The notes: generated by a model from the letters alone, not told the origin. Counted from the stretch's first letter, positions 46,359 to 55,178 are shown. The stretch: 64,000 nucleotides of DNA from Shewanella amazonensis SB2B (GCF_000015245.1 NC_008700.1:626001-690000), one strand, 5' to 3'. A program made the numbers and translations.

Positions 46359-47159
46359 GTGGAACAGCAGCTGACACAGTCCTATCTGGACCGATTTGGT
46401 GGTATTGGCAGACTCTATGGTCAGCAGGCGCTGGTGCGTTTTCAGCAAGCCCATGTGCTGGTAATAGGCATAGGGGGCGTCGGCACCTGGGTGGCAGAGT
46501 CCCTTGCCCGCAGCGGCATCGGTCATATTAGCCTGATGGATCTGGACGATGTGTGTGTGACCAATACCAATCGCCAAATCCACGCATTGAACGATACCAT
46601 AGGCCAGTCCAAGGTGGCGGTGATGGCAGAGCGTATCCGCGCTATCAACCCTGAATGCCAGATTGACGAGTTGGAAGACTTTATCACCCCCGACAACCTT
46701 GCTGAATATCTGGGACCCACATCGGGTATCGACTATGTGGTGGATTGTATCGATGCAGTGAAACCCAAGGCTGCACTTATTGCTTGGTGCAAACGCAATA
46801 AAATTCGCATCATCACGGTTGGCGGTGCCGGTGGCCAGCTGGATCCCACGAAAATCCAGGTGACAGATCTTTCGCGCACCATTCAAGACCCCCTGCTTGC
46901 CAAGGTGCGCAACATTTTGCGTCGTGAGTACAATTTCTCCCGTAATCTGGATCGCAAGTTTGCCGTCGAAGCGGTGTTTTCCACTGAGGCGCTGACTTAT
47001 CCGGGTAAGGATGGCGAGGTGTGTGCCACTAAACCTGCCGAAGGCGGCAGCATGCGGATGGACTGTGCTTCAGGCTTCGGCGCTGTGACCGTGGTCACCG
47101 GCACCTTTGGTTTTATGGCGGTGAGCCGGGTATTGATGTGGCTTAAGCAAAAAGCCTAG
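46359..47159 (+). CDS. tcdA: tRNA threonylcarbamoyladenosine dehydratase (TcdA/CsdL)
   Basis: 266 residues from GTG 46359 with GGGGA upstream, matching the E. coli length of 268; an ATG at 46326 adds 11 residues. E1-like ThiF fold: VIGIGGVGTWVAESLARSGIG, MDLDDVCVTNTNRQIHA and the AEGGSMRMDCASGFGAVTVVTGTFG C-terminus. It converts t6A to cyclic t6A at position 37 of tRNAs reading ANN codons. Its stop overlaps the convergent kinase stop in a shared CTAG. Confidence 0.93.
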   Translation: MEQQLTQSYLDRFGGIGRLYGQQALVRFQQAHVLVIGIGGVGTWVAESLARSGIGHISLMDLDDVCVTNTNRQIHALNDTIGQSKVAVMAERIRAINPECQIDELEDFITPDNLAEYLGPTSGIDYVVDCIDAVKPKAALIAWCKRNKIRIITVGGAGGQLDPTKIQVTDLSRTIQDPLLAKVRNILRREYNFSRNLDRKFAVEAVFSTEALTYPGKDGEVCATKPAEGGSMRMDCASGFGAVTVVTGTFGFMAVSRVLMWLKQKA

Positions 47160-48799
47160 ATATGGAATTGATACCCGTCTTTGACTGAGTCGCTGGCCTG
47201 CAGATCGTCATCCCGTTTTACCGGGATGCTCAGGACAAAGCAGGCCCCCCCCAGAGTTGACTTTCCTTCGTAACGCACACTCCCTTTAAGCAGGGTTGCT
47301 GCATTGAATGCCGCTGACAAGCCCAGCCCAGTGCCTCCCCGGGCGCGGATGGTGGTATAAAATGGCTCAAACATATGCTCGGCGACATCAGCGGCGATCC
47401 CGGGGCCATTATCCTCAAGGCGCACGACAAGGCGCCGGTTTTCCAGATAGGCCTCTACCCGGAAGAGATTTTCCCGCCCCTGTGCGAAGGCATGGGCATA
47501 GATGTTGGACATCAGATTACTCAGTATCTGGTTGAGCAGACTGTAGTTTGTTTCTACCTGTAGCTCATCGGCAATATCCAGTTCCATGTTGGCCATTGTT
47601 GGCGCATAGATAAGCTGTGTGGAGTCATGGATGTCCCGACACAGCTGGGCAATGGGAATTTGCTCGTGAGCCTCATGGCTGTTTTCCGCTGCAATGGTTT
47701 TGAATTTCTGGATGAGGTTACTGGCGCGGGTGATATTGCTGACGATGAGCTCACAGCTTTGCTGGTATTCTTCGAGAATGGCGTTGATTTCCTCCAGGGT
47801 GGCTTCTTCACTGTGAATAAGGCTGATGAGTTCATCGATGTGAGCCAACTGGGTACTGGCAGCGGTGAGGCAAATCCCAATTGGGGTGTTGATTTCGTGG
47901 GCAACACCGGACACCAAGCCCCCAAGGGCAGCCATTTTCTCCTGCTCAACCAGCGCCTCCTGTGCTCTTTTCAGAATTAACAGCGACTGTTCCAGCTCCA
48001 TGGTGCGCTCTTTTACCTGCTTGGCGAGTTCTTCCTTATACGAGCGCTCCAGTTCCAGTAGCCTTTCTCTGTCTTCCAGCGCGTGTTGCAAGTCGGACTT
48101 GGACTTTTTCAAGGCACCGAAGGAACGATGCAGCTGTTCCTGCATTTCGTTTATTGCCAGGGCGACCTGATCGAACTCATTTTGAGCACCGCGCTTTTGA
48201 AACGTCAGTGGCTGATACTCATGTTCTACGCTGATGTCCTGGCAATAGGCTGCCAGAGTATTGAGGTGGCGGGTAATGTTGAGCCACACCAGGATAAGGA
48301 TCATGCCAGCCACCAAAAAGGTTTTTATGGCGTTGGAGAGCAATATGATGATGGCCTTGTCATAAATGCGTTCGTACACGGCATTCAAGTCGGCCAGGAT
48401 AGTGAGTTTACCCACGGAGATGCTTTCACTGCCGGAGTTGTAGTTTAGGGAAAACACCTTCTCAATAAAGTTCTTGTCGATGGGGGCACCGCGGCTCCAG
48501 TGCTGGCCGCTGTCGTCATCGATGGAGATATAGGTAATGTCGGGCAGCTGGATAAGGCCTTCGAGTTGCGTATTGATAAGGCGCTCATCAATCACCCAGA
48601 TACTGGCCGCCAGCACGTCGAGGTTAACTTTCTCGATGTTGGAGAAGGCACGATCGATACGGTTAAGATCGCCGTTATAGTCGTTAAACAGCTGATAGCC
48701 GGTGGTGATGAGTGTGATAAGCGAGCTGAACAGCACGATCGAAATCATCAGCCTGCGACCGATTTTGCTGCTCACCGCCTGACGAGAAAAACCCAGCAT
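47156..48799 (-). CDS. membrane sensor histidine kinase
   Basis: 547 residues. Two transmembrane segments (about 18-38 and 145-172) flank a periplasmic sensor domain with IWVIDERLINTQLEGLIQLPDITYISI. A HAMP-like linker and coiled coil (RTMELEQSLLILKRAQEALVEQ) lead to the phospho-His (about 298) in SGVAHEINTPIG and an HATPase_c domain (DNGPGIA, GGTGLGLSAAF). This class of orphan histidine kinase has no regulator gene beside it. The HEINTPIG box and lone position resemble PAS-less kinases of marine gammaproteobacteria that signal to distant GGDEF or NtrC-like partners. The ligand is unknown. Confidence 0.9.
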   Translation of the reverse strand: MLGFSRQAVSSKIGRRLMISIVLFSSLITLITTGYQLFNDYNGDLNRIDRAFSNIEKVNLDVLAASIWVIDERLINTQLEGLIQLPDITYISIDDDSGQHWSRGAPIDKNFIEKVFSLNYNSGSESISVGKLTILADLNAVYERIYDKAIIILLSNAIKTFLVAGMILILVWLNITRHLNTLAAYCQDISVEHEYQPLTFQKRGAQNEFDQVALAINEMQEQLHRSFGALKKSKSDLQHALEDRERLLELERSYKEELAKQVKERTMELEQSLLILKRAQEALVEQEKMAALGGLVSGVAHEINTPIGICLTAASTQLAHIDELISLIHSEEATLEEINAILEEYQQSCELIVSNITRASNLIQKFKTIAAENSHEAHEQIPIAQLCRDIHDSTQLIYAPTMANMELDIADELQVETNYSLLNQILSNLMSNIYAHAFAQGRENLFRVEAYLENRRLVVRLEDNGPGIAADVAEHMFEPFYTTIRARGGTGLGLSAAFNAATLLKGSVRYEGKSTLGGACFVLSIPVKRDDDLQASDSVKDGYQFHI

Positions 48800-48890
48800 G
48801 CTTTCTAATTAGCCCCAACCTGCATTTGAATATGTATAAGCATAGTTTGGCTAATAAAAAAACGCTGAAATTCTGCAACCTGAGTACAAA

Positions 48891-48919
48891 TTGACATATC
48901 TGTTAAGGCTGGCATTTAA
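48891..48919 (+). promoter_or_regulatory. putative sigma-70 promoter for the SieB-like gene
   Basis: TTGACA (48891-48896), 17-bp spacer, and ATTTAA (48914-48919) lie 50 bp before the ATG at 48969. The -10 element matches the consensus only partly. Confidence 0.45.
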
Positions 48920-48968
48920 CTTGCTACGAGTGATCAGAAGTTCAATTTTTTGACGGAAGAGGTGTGTG

Positions 48969-49589
48969 ATGAAGGTGCCTGAATGGAATGTCCCGGGGGT
49001 TGAATCACTGAAAGCCTGGGGGTTTAAAAGCATGCTTTGGCTGCTGATAGCGACCCTGACATTGAAATTTGCGCCGCAATCCTGGCTGGCGACTTTGCAT
49101 CTTGACCAGTGGGTCATTCAGGAATCGGCCTTGATAGGTCTAGGATTGATTGTTGCCTGTGCTTTTTTTGCATCGCTTTTGGCCAATTTTTTATTGGACG
49201 AGGCTATCAGTTACCTGGGGACCAAGCGGAAGACAGAAGTGATTGAGCATAAGGTCAAATTGCTCGATCCCGCTGAGCGTGCGCTGCTCAGAGAATTCTT
49301 TTTACAGGGAAAAACTATTCTGACCCTGCCCGTAGAAGAGTTGGCAGTGCGCAGCCTGGTAGAGACCAATATTCTCGAGTGCCTCGGAAATGTGAAGCAC
49401 TATGCCATCCAGGGGTCAACGGCCGATTACAAGATAAGTATGCTGGCGAGAGAGCATCTGAACCGAAATGTACTCAGATTGCCCAATGGGGAGCTGAGTC
49501 AGGAAGATATGCAGAACCTGATAAAAGCGCGTCCTGGATTTGTAGGTAGCGTGGTATCACACCGCAAGCCACCTCAGCGCGCAGCCTGA
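48969..49589 (+). CDS. SieB-like (superinfection exclusion B family) membrane protein
   Basis: 206 residues from ATG 48969. Two transmembrane helices (SMLWLLIATLTLKFAPQSWL and ALIGLGLIVACAFFASLLANFL) precede a soluble part with KVKLLDPAERALLREFFLQGKTILTLP and VRSLVETNILECLG. This layout, membrane hairpin then the PAERALLREF...LP segment, resembles the SieB family, named for phage-exclusion proteins. Whether chromosomal copies act on phage is not known. There is no phage gene nearby, so a housekeeping envelope role is equally possible. Confidence 0.6.
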   Translation: MKVPEWNVPGVESLKAWGFKSMLWLLIATLTLKFAPQSWLATLHLDQWVIQESALIGLGLIVACAFFASLLANFLLDEAISYLGTKRKTEVIEHKVKLLDPAERALLREFFLQGKTILTLPVEELAVRSLVETNILECLGNVKHYAIQGSTADYKISMLAREHLNRNVLRLPNGELSQEDMQNLIKARPGFVGSVVSHRKPPQRAA

Positions 49590-49615
49590 GGCTCGAAGAA
49601 GAAAACACAGACATA

Positions 49616-49641
49616 AAAAGGGGGGCCATTCGGCCCCCTAA
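49616..49641 (+). terminator. intrinsic terminator
   Basis: A stem GGGGGCC/GGCCCCC with an ATTC loop directly after the SieB-like gene; an A-run lies before it and only a weak T-tract after, so it may work mainly as a hairpin for both directions. Confidence 0.65.
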
Positions 49642-49685
49642 TTCACTCTTGAAACATGCACAGTTAAGAACATTGAAAGCAAAAA

Positions 49686-49814
49686 CTAAGGCTTCGCAGA
49701 CTTCACAAACAGCATCCACATAATGTAGGAAATTATCCCTAAAGTGGTGAAGATCACTATCATTGACATTAACCCTATCGGGTTACCAAACATCAAATCC
49801 AGCCAAAACGCCAT
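49686..49814 (-). CDS. DUF3149-type single-span membrane microprotein
   Basis: 42 residues from ATG 49814 with GAGG upstream; a longer frame to 49889 exists but only the shorter matches a conserved pattern. The sequence MAFWLDLMFGNPIGLMSM is followed by one transmembrane helix and a short basic end. DUF3149 proteins are small, conserved, and of unknown function. The FNR/EtrA box at 49936-49949 is 122 bp upstream, suggesting oxygen-dependent expression. Microproteins like this often modulate a membrane complex. Confidence 0.8.
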   Translation of the reverse strand: MAFWLDLMFGNPIGLMSMIVIFTTLGIISYIMWMLFVKSAKP

Positions 49815-49935
49815 GATTGAAATCCTCTTTTCCGTGAAGTCGAGTTTAAGGTAACTCTCAGTTCCCTTGGCTTTCCTGATCTTGATCAATAAAGCTCCCT
49901 ATTGATTAGCACTATGAAAAACAAGTGTTAATAAT

Positions 49936-49949
49936 TTGATGTGAATCAA
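49936..49949. promoter_or_regulatory. FNR/EtrA-type box
   Basis: TTGATGTGAATCAA is a perfect TTGAT-N4-ATCAA palindrome. It sits between the divergent DUF3149 gene and the hemerythrin-chemoreceptor gene (ATG 50060, 110 bp downstream). Confidence 0.75.
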
Positions 49950-50059
49950 CTTTTGCTCAATTTTGAGAGCCTGGACCATAATTGCTGTTGGGATGAACAG
50001 ACAAACTGCCGGGCTCCCCCTCTTTTTGGGTAGTCGGGTGGTGAGCTTGAGGGATGCCA

Positions 50060-51616
50060 ATGCTGTTTGAAAACAAGATGTTCCAACGACTGGGCTGGCT
50101 GTTGCTGTTGGTTGTATTGGTGCTGTTGTTGACCAAATCCCTGTGGCTTGAAGCCATGGTGCTGCTGCTCGCGGCAGTTATCATTGGCACAGGCCTTATG
50201 GGGCAGGCCAAAGCCCTGGCGGGTTTGGAGAGCGGGGTAGCCAACCTTGCCGACGGTGATTTGACACAGAGATTTGATGGTCATGTCAGTGATAACTATG
50301 CGAAGGTCGCCAAAGGGTTGCGGCGCATGAGCGAAGATGTGACCCGGACCGTGTCGGGGCTTTCGGATACCAGCGAGGCGATGAATCAGGTTGCCAGAGA
50401 GCTGAAGTCAGTCAGTGAGCTTGCTACCTTGGGCGTGGCCTCGCAGAAACAGCGTACCGAAGAGGCAGCAGCCTCCATGGCGCAAATGGTGCACACGGTG
50501 CAGGATATTTCTGCCAGTGCTGCACGTGTTGCGGCATCGGTCGACGACACCATGGGGCGCGCCGAACATGGTGGTCGGCTGGTCAATCAGGCGGTGGGTC
50601 GCATCAATTCGATGGCCGAGCAAATCAGTCAGAGTGAAATTGTTATCGAACAGCTGGCGCAGGATGCTGCCAGCATCAGCAGCATTATCGACACCATTTC
50701 TCAGGTTGCTGAGCAAACCAACTTACTGGCACTTAATGCAGCTATTGAGAGTGCCAGAGCCGGCGAACACGGTCGCGGCTTTGCTGTGGTGGCAGATGAA
50801 GTGCGCAATCTGGCCAAACGTACCTCGGAAGCGACGGTGGAAATCCAGCAGCAAATACAGGCGCTGCAAGCAGGAAGCCGTAACGGTGTGGCCGTGATGC
50901 ATGCCTCTGTGGCGCTTGCGGAAGAAACCAGGGGACTGGTGAGTCAGGCCAGTGAAGCGCTCACTGTGATAGTGACGCAGGTTGGCGAGATAACCCAGAT
51001 GAGCCATCAAATCGCTGCTGCGTCTGAACATCAGCAGCAAGTGGCCGAGCAAATCAACGAATCCATTGCCTCTATCTCCCACCAGGCAACCGAAAATGCC
51101 GCCAACACCAATCGCAACAATCTCGCCAGTCTTAAACTTTTCAACATGTCTCAGGAAATTGGTTCCCTGCTGCACAGATTTCATGTGGACAAGAGTCGTA
51201 TTCGCCATGAGAACGCCTTTGTCAGTTGGGGACCATCCCTCGACATTGGTATGGCCGAAGTCAATCGCCAACATCAGCGACTCATTACCCTGATAAACGA
51301 GCTGCACAGGGCCATCAACGAAGGTTATGGTCTGGCGGCAATCAAGCGTATTGTGCAGGGGCTGGTGGACTACACCGCCAATCATTTCAGTTACGAAGAA
51401 GAGTTGTTCGCGCGCTTTGATTACCCCCAGAGTCAGGACCACGAAGATGAGCACAAGAAATTGGTCACTCAAGTCCTCGACTTTCAGCGTCGGGTGGGAC
51501 GGGGAGAAAACGTCTCGGATGAGCTGATGGCGTTTCTCAAGGCCTGGCTTATCAACCACATTCAGGGCAGCGATAAGCAATATGCCCCATATCTGATTGC
51601 CAATGGGGCTGACTAA
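50060..51616 (+). CDS. chemoreceptor with C-terminal hemerythrin domain
   Basis: 518 residues from ATG 50060 (GAGGG 6 bases upstream; an ATG at 50054 is too close to it). Two membrane segments (about 8-60) with almost no periplasmic loop, a HAMP-like part (ANLADGDLTQRF), the signalling hairpin with VAEQTNLLALNAAIESARAGE, and a C-terminal hemerythrin domain: NRQHQRLITLINELH, YTANHFSYEEELF, QDHEDEHKKLV and LINHIQGSDKQY. All diiron ligands of a bacteriohemerythrin (five His, Glu and Asp) are visible. This DcrH-like layout suggests cytoplasmic oxygen sensing for aerotaxis. Confidence 0.92.
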   Translation: MLFENKMFQRLGWLLLLVVLVLLLTKSLWLEAMVLLLAAVIIGTGLMGQAKALAGLESGVANLADGDLTQRFDGHVSDNYAKVAKGLRRMSEDVTRTVSGLSDTSEAMNQVARELKSVSELATLGVASQKQRTEEAAASMAQMVHTVQDISASAARVAASVDDTMGRAEHGGRLVNQAVGRINSMAEQISQSEIVIEQLAQDAASISSIIDTISQVAEQTNLLALNAAIESARAGEHGRGFAVVADEVRNLAKRTSEATVEIQQQIQALQAGSRNGVAVMHASVALAEETRGLVSQASEALTVIVTQVGEITQMSHQIAAASEHQQQVAEQINESIASISHQATENAANTNRNNLASLKLFNMSQEIGSLLHRFHVDKSRIRHENAFVSWGPSLDIGMAEVNRQHQRLITLINELHRAINEGYGLAAIKRIVQGLVDYTANHFSYEEELFARFDYPQSQDHEDEHKKLVTQVLDFQRRVGRGENVSDELMAFLKAWLINHIQGSDKQYAPYLIANGAD

Positions 51617-51766
51617 CTGTGTATTAAACACCGTTTTTAGTTGCAGCAAATGAGATTGAAATTTGGACAATTTCGTACAATTTGTGGTTAAGCGAATTCT
51701 CAGTAGTTGTCGTAATGTAAGGAAAGACTCTCAAAATTTCATGGCGAATAACTTTTTATAACTGAT

Positions 51767-52540
51767 ATGAATCGAAGAGCTTTATCCACATTGCAGCGCT
51801 TTATGGCGGTGCTGTGTCTCTGCGGAGCGGCCTGCATAGCCAAAACAGAGGAGCTACGTACTGTAACCATGGCTGTGAGTGATTCTATTGCACCATTTTT
51901 TATTGATTCACAGCATGGTCTGCAGTACGAGCTATTGGAGGCGATATTGCAACATGCTCACTTTCGTCTGAATGAAGTTAAGCTGGCCCCCAATTATCGT
52001 GCCCGACGTTGGCTTGAAAATGGTGAGGTAGATTGTTTGATAAATGCGCCAGAGGGTATTGAGGGCGCGATTTACACTGCACCTTACAGCCAATTTCATA
52101 ATGTGGTGGTTAGCTTGGAAGCATCACAACTGACGATTGATAAAATTGATGATCTCTCATCTATCAGTTTGGTGGGTTTTCAACACGCCAATCGCTTTTT
52201 GGGGGTTAATTTTGCGGAACTGACAATGCGCCACTCTAGATATTTAGAGGTTGCCAGCCAGCGCAATCAGGTGCGGATGCTACTTTTGGGGCGGACGCAG
52301 GCAATTGTAATCGATGAAAATATCCTGCATTGGCAGCTGAAAACATTGCAGTCAGGTCTGGGTGAGTCTAAAGCACTACGCTTTCATGATCTTTTTGAAC
52401 CAGTCATGTTACGAATAGCATGCCTTGATCCGCGGGTTGTCATTGCGCTGAATGCTGGCATTGAACAGATAAAGCTTCAGGGACAACAACAACGCATTGT
52501 CGACAGTTACCGCCTGAAATCAGGAACCGTTAAGTACTGA
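51767..52540 (+). CDS. periplasmic binding-protein-like protein
   Basis: 257 residues. Signal peptide (FMAVLCLCGAACIA), then a SBP-type fold with MAVSDSIAPFFIDSQHGLQYELLEAILQHA and NYRARRWLENGEVDCLINA. It is similar in kind to 23686-24477, and again no permease gene is close. The codon usage is more AT-rich than upstream genes. It lies directly upstream of a Cache-type chemoreceptor, so a ligand-binding helper for that receptor is an inference worth noting; no ribosome-binding site is obvious at ATG 51767. Confidence 0.7.
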   Translation: MNRRALSTLQRFMAVLCLCGAACIAKTEELRTVTMAVSDSIAPFFIDSQHGLQYELLEAILQHAHFRLNEVKLAPNYRARRWLENGEVDCLINAPEGIEGAIYTAPYSQFHNVVVSLEASQLTIDKIDDLSSISLVGFQHANRFLGVNFAELTMRHSRYLEVASQRNQVRMLLLGRTQAIVIDENILHWQLKTLQSGLGESKALRFHDLFEPVMLRIACLDPRVVIALNAGIEQIKLQGQQQRIVDSYRLKSGTVKY

Positions 52541-52640
52541 CTAAGATTCACTATACTGATTAGGATGCTGACAAAGGACTGAACAGGCACTCTCTGTTGA
52601 CCTATGCACCAGCCGGGATGACCGGGTATAGGCTTGGGAA

Positions 52641-54590
52641 ATGATGATGTTCAATCTCAGTCGATTAAAGATTAAGACCGTGGTTGCTGTTGGTATGGCC
52701 GGTGCGCTGTTTTGTTCCATGCTGTTTTCAACTCTGATTTATATCGGTCAATTTTCGCAGATGTTTTACAGCCAGACTGAAGAGGGGCTTTTACCAGCTC
52801 AGCTTGGTAAGGCAAGTGCCGAAATTGATACCGAGTTGACCAAATATCTCACTTTGTCGGAAGACTTAGCCAGTAATCACTTTATTAATCTCTGGCAGCA
52901 ACAAGGTGAACCTGAAGGTGGTCGAGGAGATATTGTCCAATTTCTTAAAGGCTATCTGAATCAGCAGGGCGTCTTGGCTGCTTTTTGGATTTCCGTTGCC
53001 AGTGGAAACTACTATACCAACGAAGGTATTGTTAAGACGCTATCACGGCAAAGCAATCGTGATCAGTGGTTTTATGAGTTTCTGAGTCGAAATAATGACA
53101 TGGAAGCGGCATTAGACACCGACGAGACCCTGGGGAAATTGACGGTTTACATCAATATTTCAGTGCGTGATACCACAGGTAAAATTGTGGCCGTTGCGGG
53201 TATTGGCGTGGATGCTTCCAAAATTTCCGATATTGTCACTCGCGCCAGCATGGGCGAATCCGGTTACATGTTCATGCTCAATGAGCATGGTAATTTTGCC
53301 GCTCACAAAGACAGAACGTTGCTGAATCGTTCGCTGTCGCAAATGACCGACTATCTCCCGGTACAGAACACGCTGAACGGAAATGCTTCTGGAGAGAGAA
53401 TTCTTTCGGCTGAACTGAAGGGGGAGGAGGTTTATATAGGTGTCGTTTACCTCCCTAAGATGAAGTGGAATTTGGTGGGCATCATGCCCAAAGCGGAAAT
53501 CAGTAGTCAGATAAACCAAGTAATAGGCATTTCGGTTGGGATTAGTGTGTTGATTGCACTCTTTTTTATATCGATGTCATTTTTATTGGCTGGGAATGTC
53601 AGTAAGCACATATTGGCGATAAGTGATCGTTTGCTCAGCATGTCCAGAGATGGCGGAAATATACAGCAGAGGCTGGATGACGGCACTGACAATGAAGTTG
53701 GGCAATTGGCCAAAGGCTTCAACGCCATCATGGGTAAAATAGGGAACCTCGTTGATGAAATTCAACAAGGTGAACGGGCGATTACCGCCAGTGTTGATTT
53801 GCTGAATAGCTTGTCCCAGCAAACGGTGACACACGCTGAAGCCCAGCAGCAGCAAACAGAGCAGGTCGCAACTGCCATCAACCAAATGGGTCAGACCATT
53901 GCGGAAGTATCGTCGGTCGCCCACCGTATAGCAGCCGATACCAGCTCGGCCGTGAGCGATGTGCATAACACCAGCAATGTTATGCTCAACCTGGCGGCGA
54001 CCATGGAGAAGTTGTCAGCTTCAATGAATGGTACGCAATCCACAGTGAACGACTTGGCAACCCAGGCGGAATCAATCAATTCTGTCGTGGAGGTGATCAG
54101 TAGCATTTCGGAGCAAACTAACCTTTTGGCACTTAATGCGGCCATTGAAGCAGCCCGAGCTGGTGAGATGGGACGCGGTTTTGCCGTCGTTGCCGATGAA
54201 GTACGTACTCTAGCCAGTCGAACCCAAGACTCTACTTCCGAAATTCGTACGCAAATAGAAAAGCTACAACAGGCCGTAGGTCTGACTCGTCAGGCCGTTG
54301 GTGACGCAGCCAAACAAAGCTCGCTTTTGGCAACGGACGCAATCGAAGCTACCGGAGCGCTCAAAACCGTGCAGGAAAAATTTGATGATATTAACCAAGG
54401 CAATCAACAGGTTGCCGCCGCAACGGAAGAGCAGGCAAGTGTCGTTGATCATGTTAACGAATCTGCTCATGTCATCGCCGATACTGCTGGGTACATAAAT
54501 GGTAGCGCGCTGCAATGCTTTGATGAAATTCGTAATTTACAGGGGCAGGCAGATAGGATGTCTCGTTTGGTAAAACAGTTTGAACAATGA
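52641..54590 (+). CDS. Cache-domain methyl-accepting chemotaxis protein
   Basis: 649 residues (three Met codons at 52641, 52644 and 52647 could start it). A transmembrane helix, a periplasmic dCache-type sensor (about 35-285, with VSVASGNYYTNEG-like FWISVASGNYYTNEG, DQWFYEFLS, GVDASKISDIV and GYMFMLNEHGNFAAHKD), a second transmembrane helix (IGISVGISVLIALFFISMSF), HAMP, and the signalling domain with SEQTNLLALNAAIEAARAGE. Ligand unknown; dCache sensors often bind amino acids or organic acids. AT-rich relative to the window. Confidence 0.92.
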   Translation: MMMFNLSRLKIKTVVAVGMAGALFCSMLFSTLIYIGQFSQMFYSQTEEGLLPAQLGKASAEIDTELTKYLTLSEDLASNHFINLWQQQGEPEGGRGDIVQFLKGYLNQQGVLAAFWISVASGNYYTNEGIVKTLSRQSNRDQWFYEFLSRNNDMEAALDTDETLGKLTVYINISVRDTTGKIVAVAGIGVDASKISDIVTRASMGESGYMFMLNEHGNFAAHKDRTLLNRSLSQMTDYLPVQNTLNGNASGERILSAELKGEEVYIGVVYLPKMKWNLVGIMPKAEISSQINQVIGISVGISVLIALFFISMSFLLAGNVSKHILAISDRLLSMSRDGGNIQQRLDDGTDNEVGQLAKGFNAIMGKIGNLVDEIQQGERAITASVDLLNSLSQQTVTHAEAQQQQTEQVATAINQMGQTIAEVSSVAHRIAADTSSAVSDVHNTSNVMLNLAATMEKLSASMNGTQSTVNDLATQAESINSVVEVISSISEQTNLLALNAAIEAARAGEMGRGFAVVADEVRTLASRTQDSTSEIRTQIEKLQQAVGLTRQAVGDAAKQSSLLATDAIEATGALKTVQEKFDDINQGNQQVAAATEEQASVVDHVNESAHVIADTAGYINGSALQCFDEIRNLQGQADRMSRLVKQFEQ

Positions 54591-54659
54591 AGATTGAGAT
54601 ACATTGGAGTGAAATTTACGCAGTCGCACTCATACAGTCAAAGAAGCGCTTTAAAAGGC

Positions 54660-54687
54660 TTGCCTTGACTGGAAGGCCGCGTATAAT
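54660..54687 (+). promoter_or_regulatory. promoter of tRNA-Leu
   Basis: TTGCCT, 16-bp spacer, then a perfect TATAAT, with a GC-containing discriminator, 45 bp before the tRNA. Confidence 0.6.
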
Positions 54688-54732
54688 CCAACGTCATTGT
54701 CGGGTTAGAAGCCTGATAATGAGAAAATTTGT

Positions 54733-54819
54733 GCCAGAGTGGTGAAATTGGTAGACACAGGGGATTCAAAATCCCCCGCCCTTAAAAGCGTGTCGGTTCG
54801 AGTCCGACCTCTGGTACCA
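54733..54819 (+). tRNA. tRNA-Leu (anticodon CAA)
   Basis: 87 nt with encoded CCA. Acceptor GCCAGAG pairs with CTCTGGT (first pair G-U), anticodon stem GGGGA/TCCCC encloses loop TTCAAAA so the anticodon is CAA (reads UUG), then a long variable arm and T-arm GTCGG-TTCGAGT-CCGAC. The long variable arm is right for a class II leucine tRNA. It is followed immediately by a terminator-like hairpin that is the first part of the tandem array. Confidence 0.96.
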
Positions 54820-55178
54820 ACTTAAAAGTCAGCGAAAGCTGGCTTTTTTGTTTTTGGTGTTCGGCTAGGCAAACCGACCCGCCGCGTGTCGGCTGGAAGG
54901 CCAGCCCCGTCGGTCCGAATTCTGGTATCAACTTAAGGTACCAACTTAAAAGTCAGCGAAAGCTGGCTTTTTTGTTTTTGGTGTTCGGATAGGCAAACCG
55001 ACCCGCCGCGTGTCGGCTGGGTGGCCAGCCCCGTCGGTCCGAATTCTGGTATCAACTTAAGGTACCAACTTAAAAGTCAGCGAAAGCTGGCTTTTTTGTT
55101 TTTGGTGTTCGGATAGGCAAACCGACCCGCCGCGTGTCGGCTGGGTGGCCAGCCCCGTCGGTCCGACCTCTGGTACCA
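54813..55178 (+). repeat. three tandem repeats (124, 124, about 111-117 bp) with altered tRNA-Leu 3' ends and terminators
   Basis: Unit starts at the tRNA's own GGTACCA: 54813, 54937 and 55061. Every unit has the terminator AAAAGTCAGC-GAAA-GCTGGCTTTTTTG, then TTCGG..., CCGCC, GCGTGTCGG (shared with the tRNA variable/T-arm region), a hairpin GGCTGG/CCAGCC, then GTCGGTCCGA and an acceptor-like CTGGTAYCA. The last unit ends at 55178 with the tRNA-identical 18 bases GTCCGACCTCTGGTACCA; units 1 and 2 end in GAATTCTGGTATCA plus a nested 13-bp duplication (GGTATCAACTTAA / GGTACCAACTTAA). Unit 1 differs from 2 and 3 inside the GGCTGG hairpin loop (AAGG versus GTGG) but not the stem. Confidence 0.92.

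Noticed and set aside
54813..55178. CRISPR array
   Set aside because: The units are 124-bp near-identical tandem repeats with no distinct spacers, and they contain terminators and tRNA-like tails.
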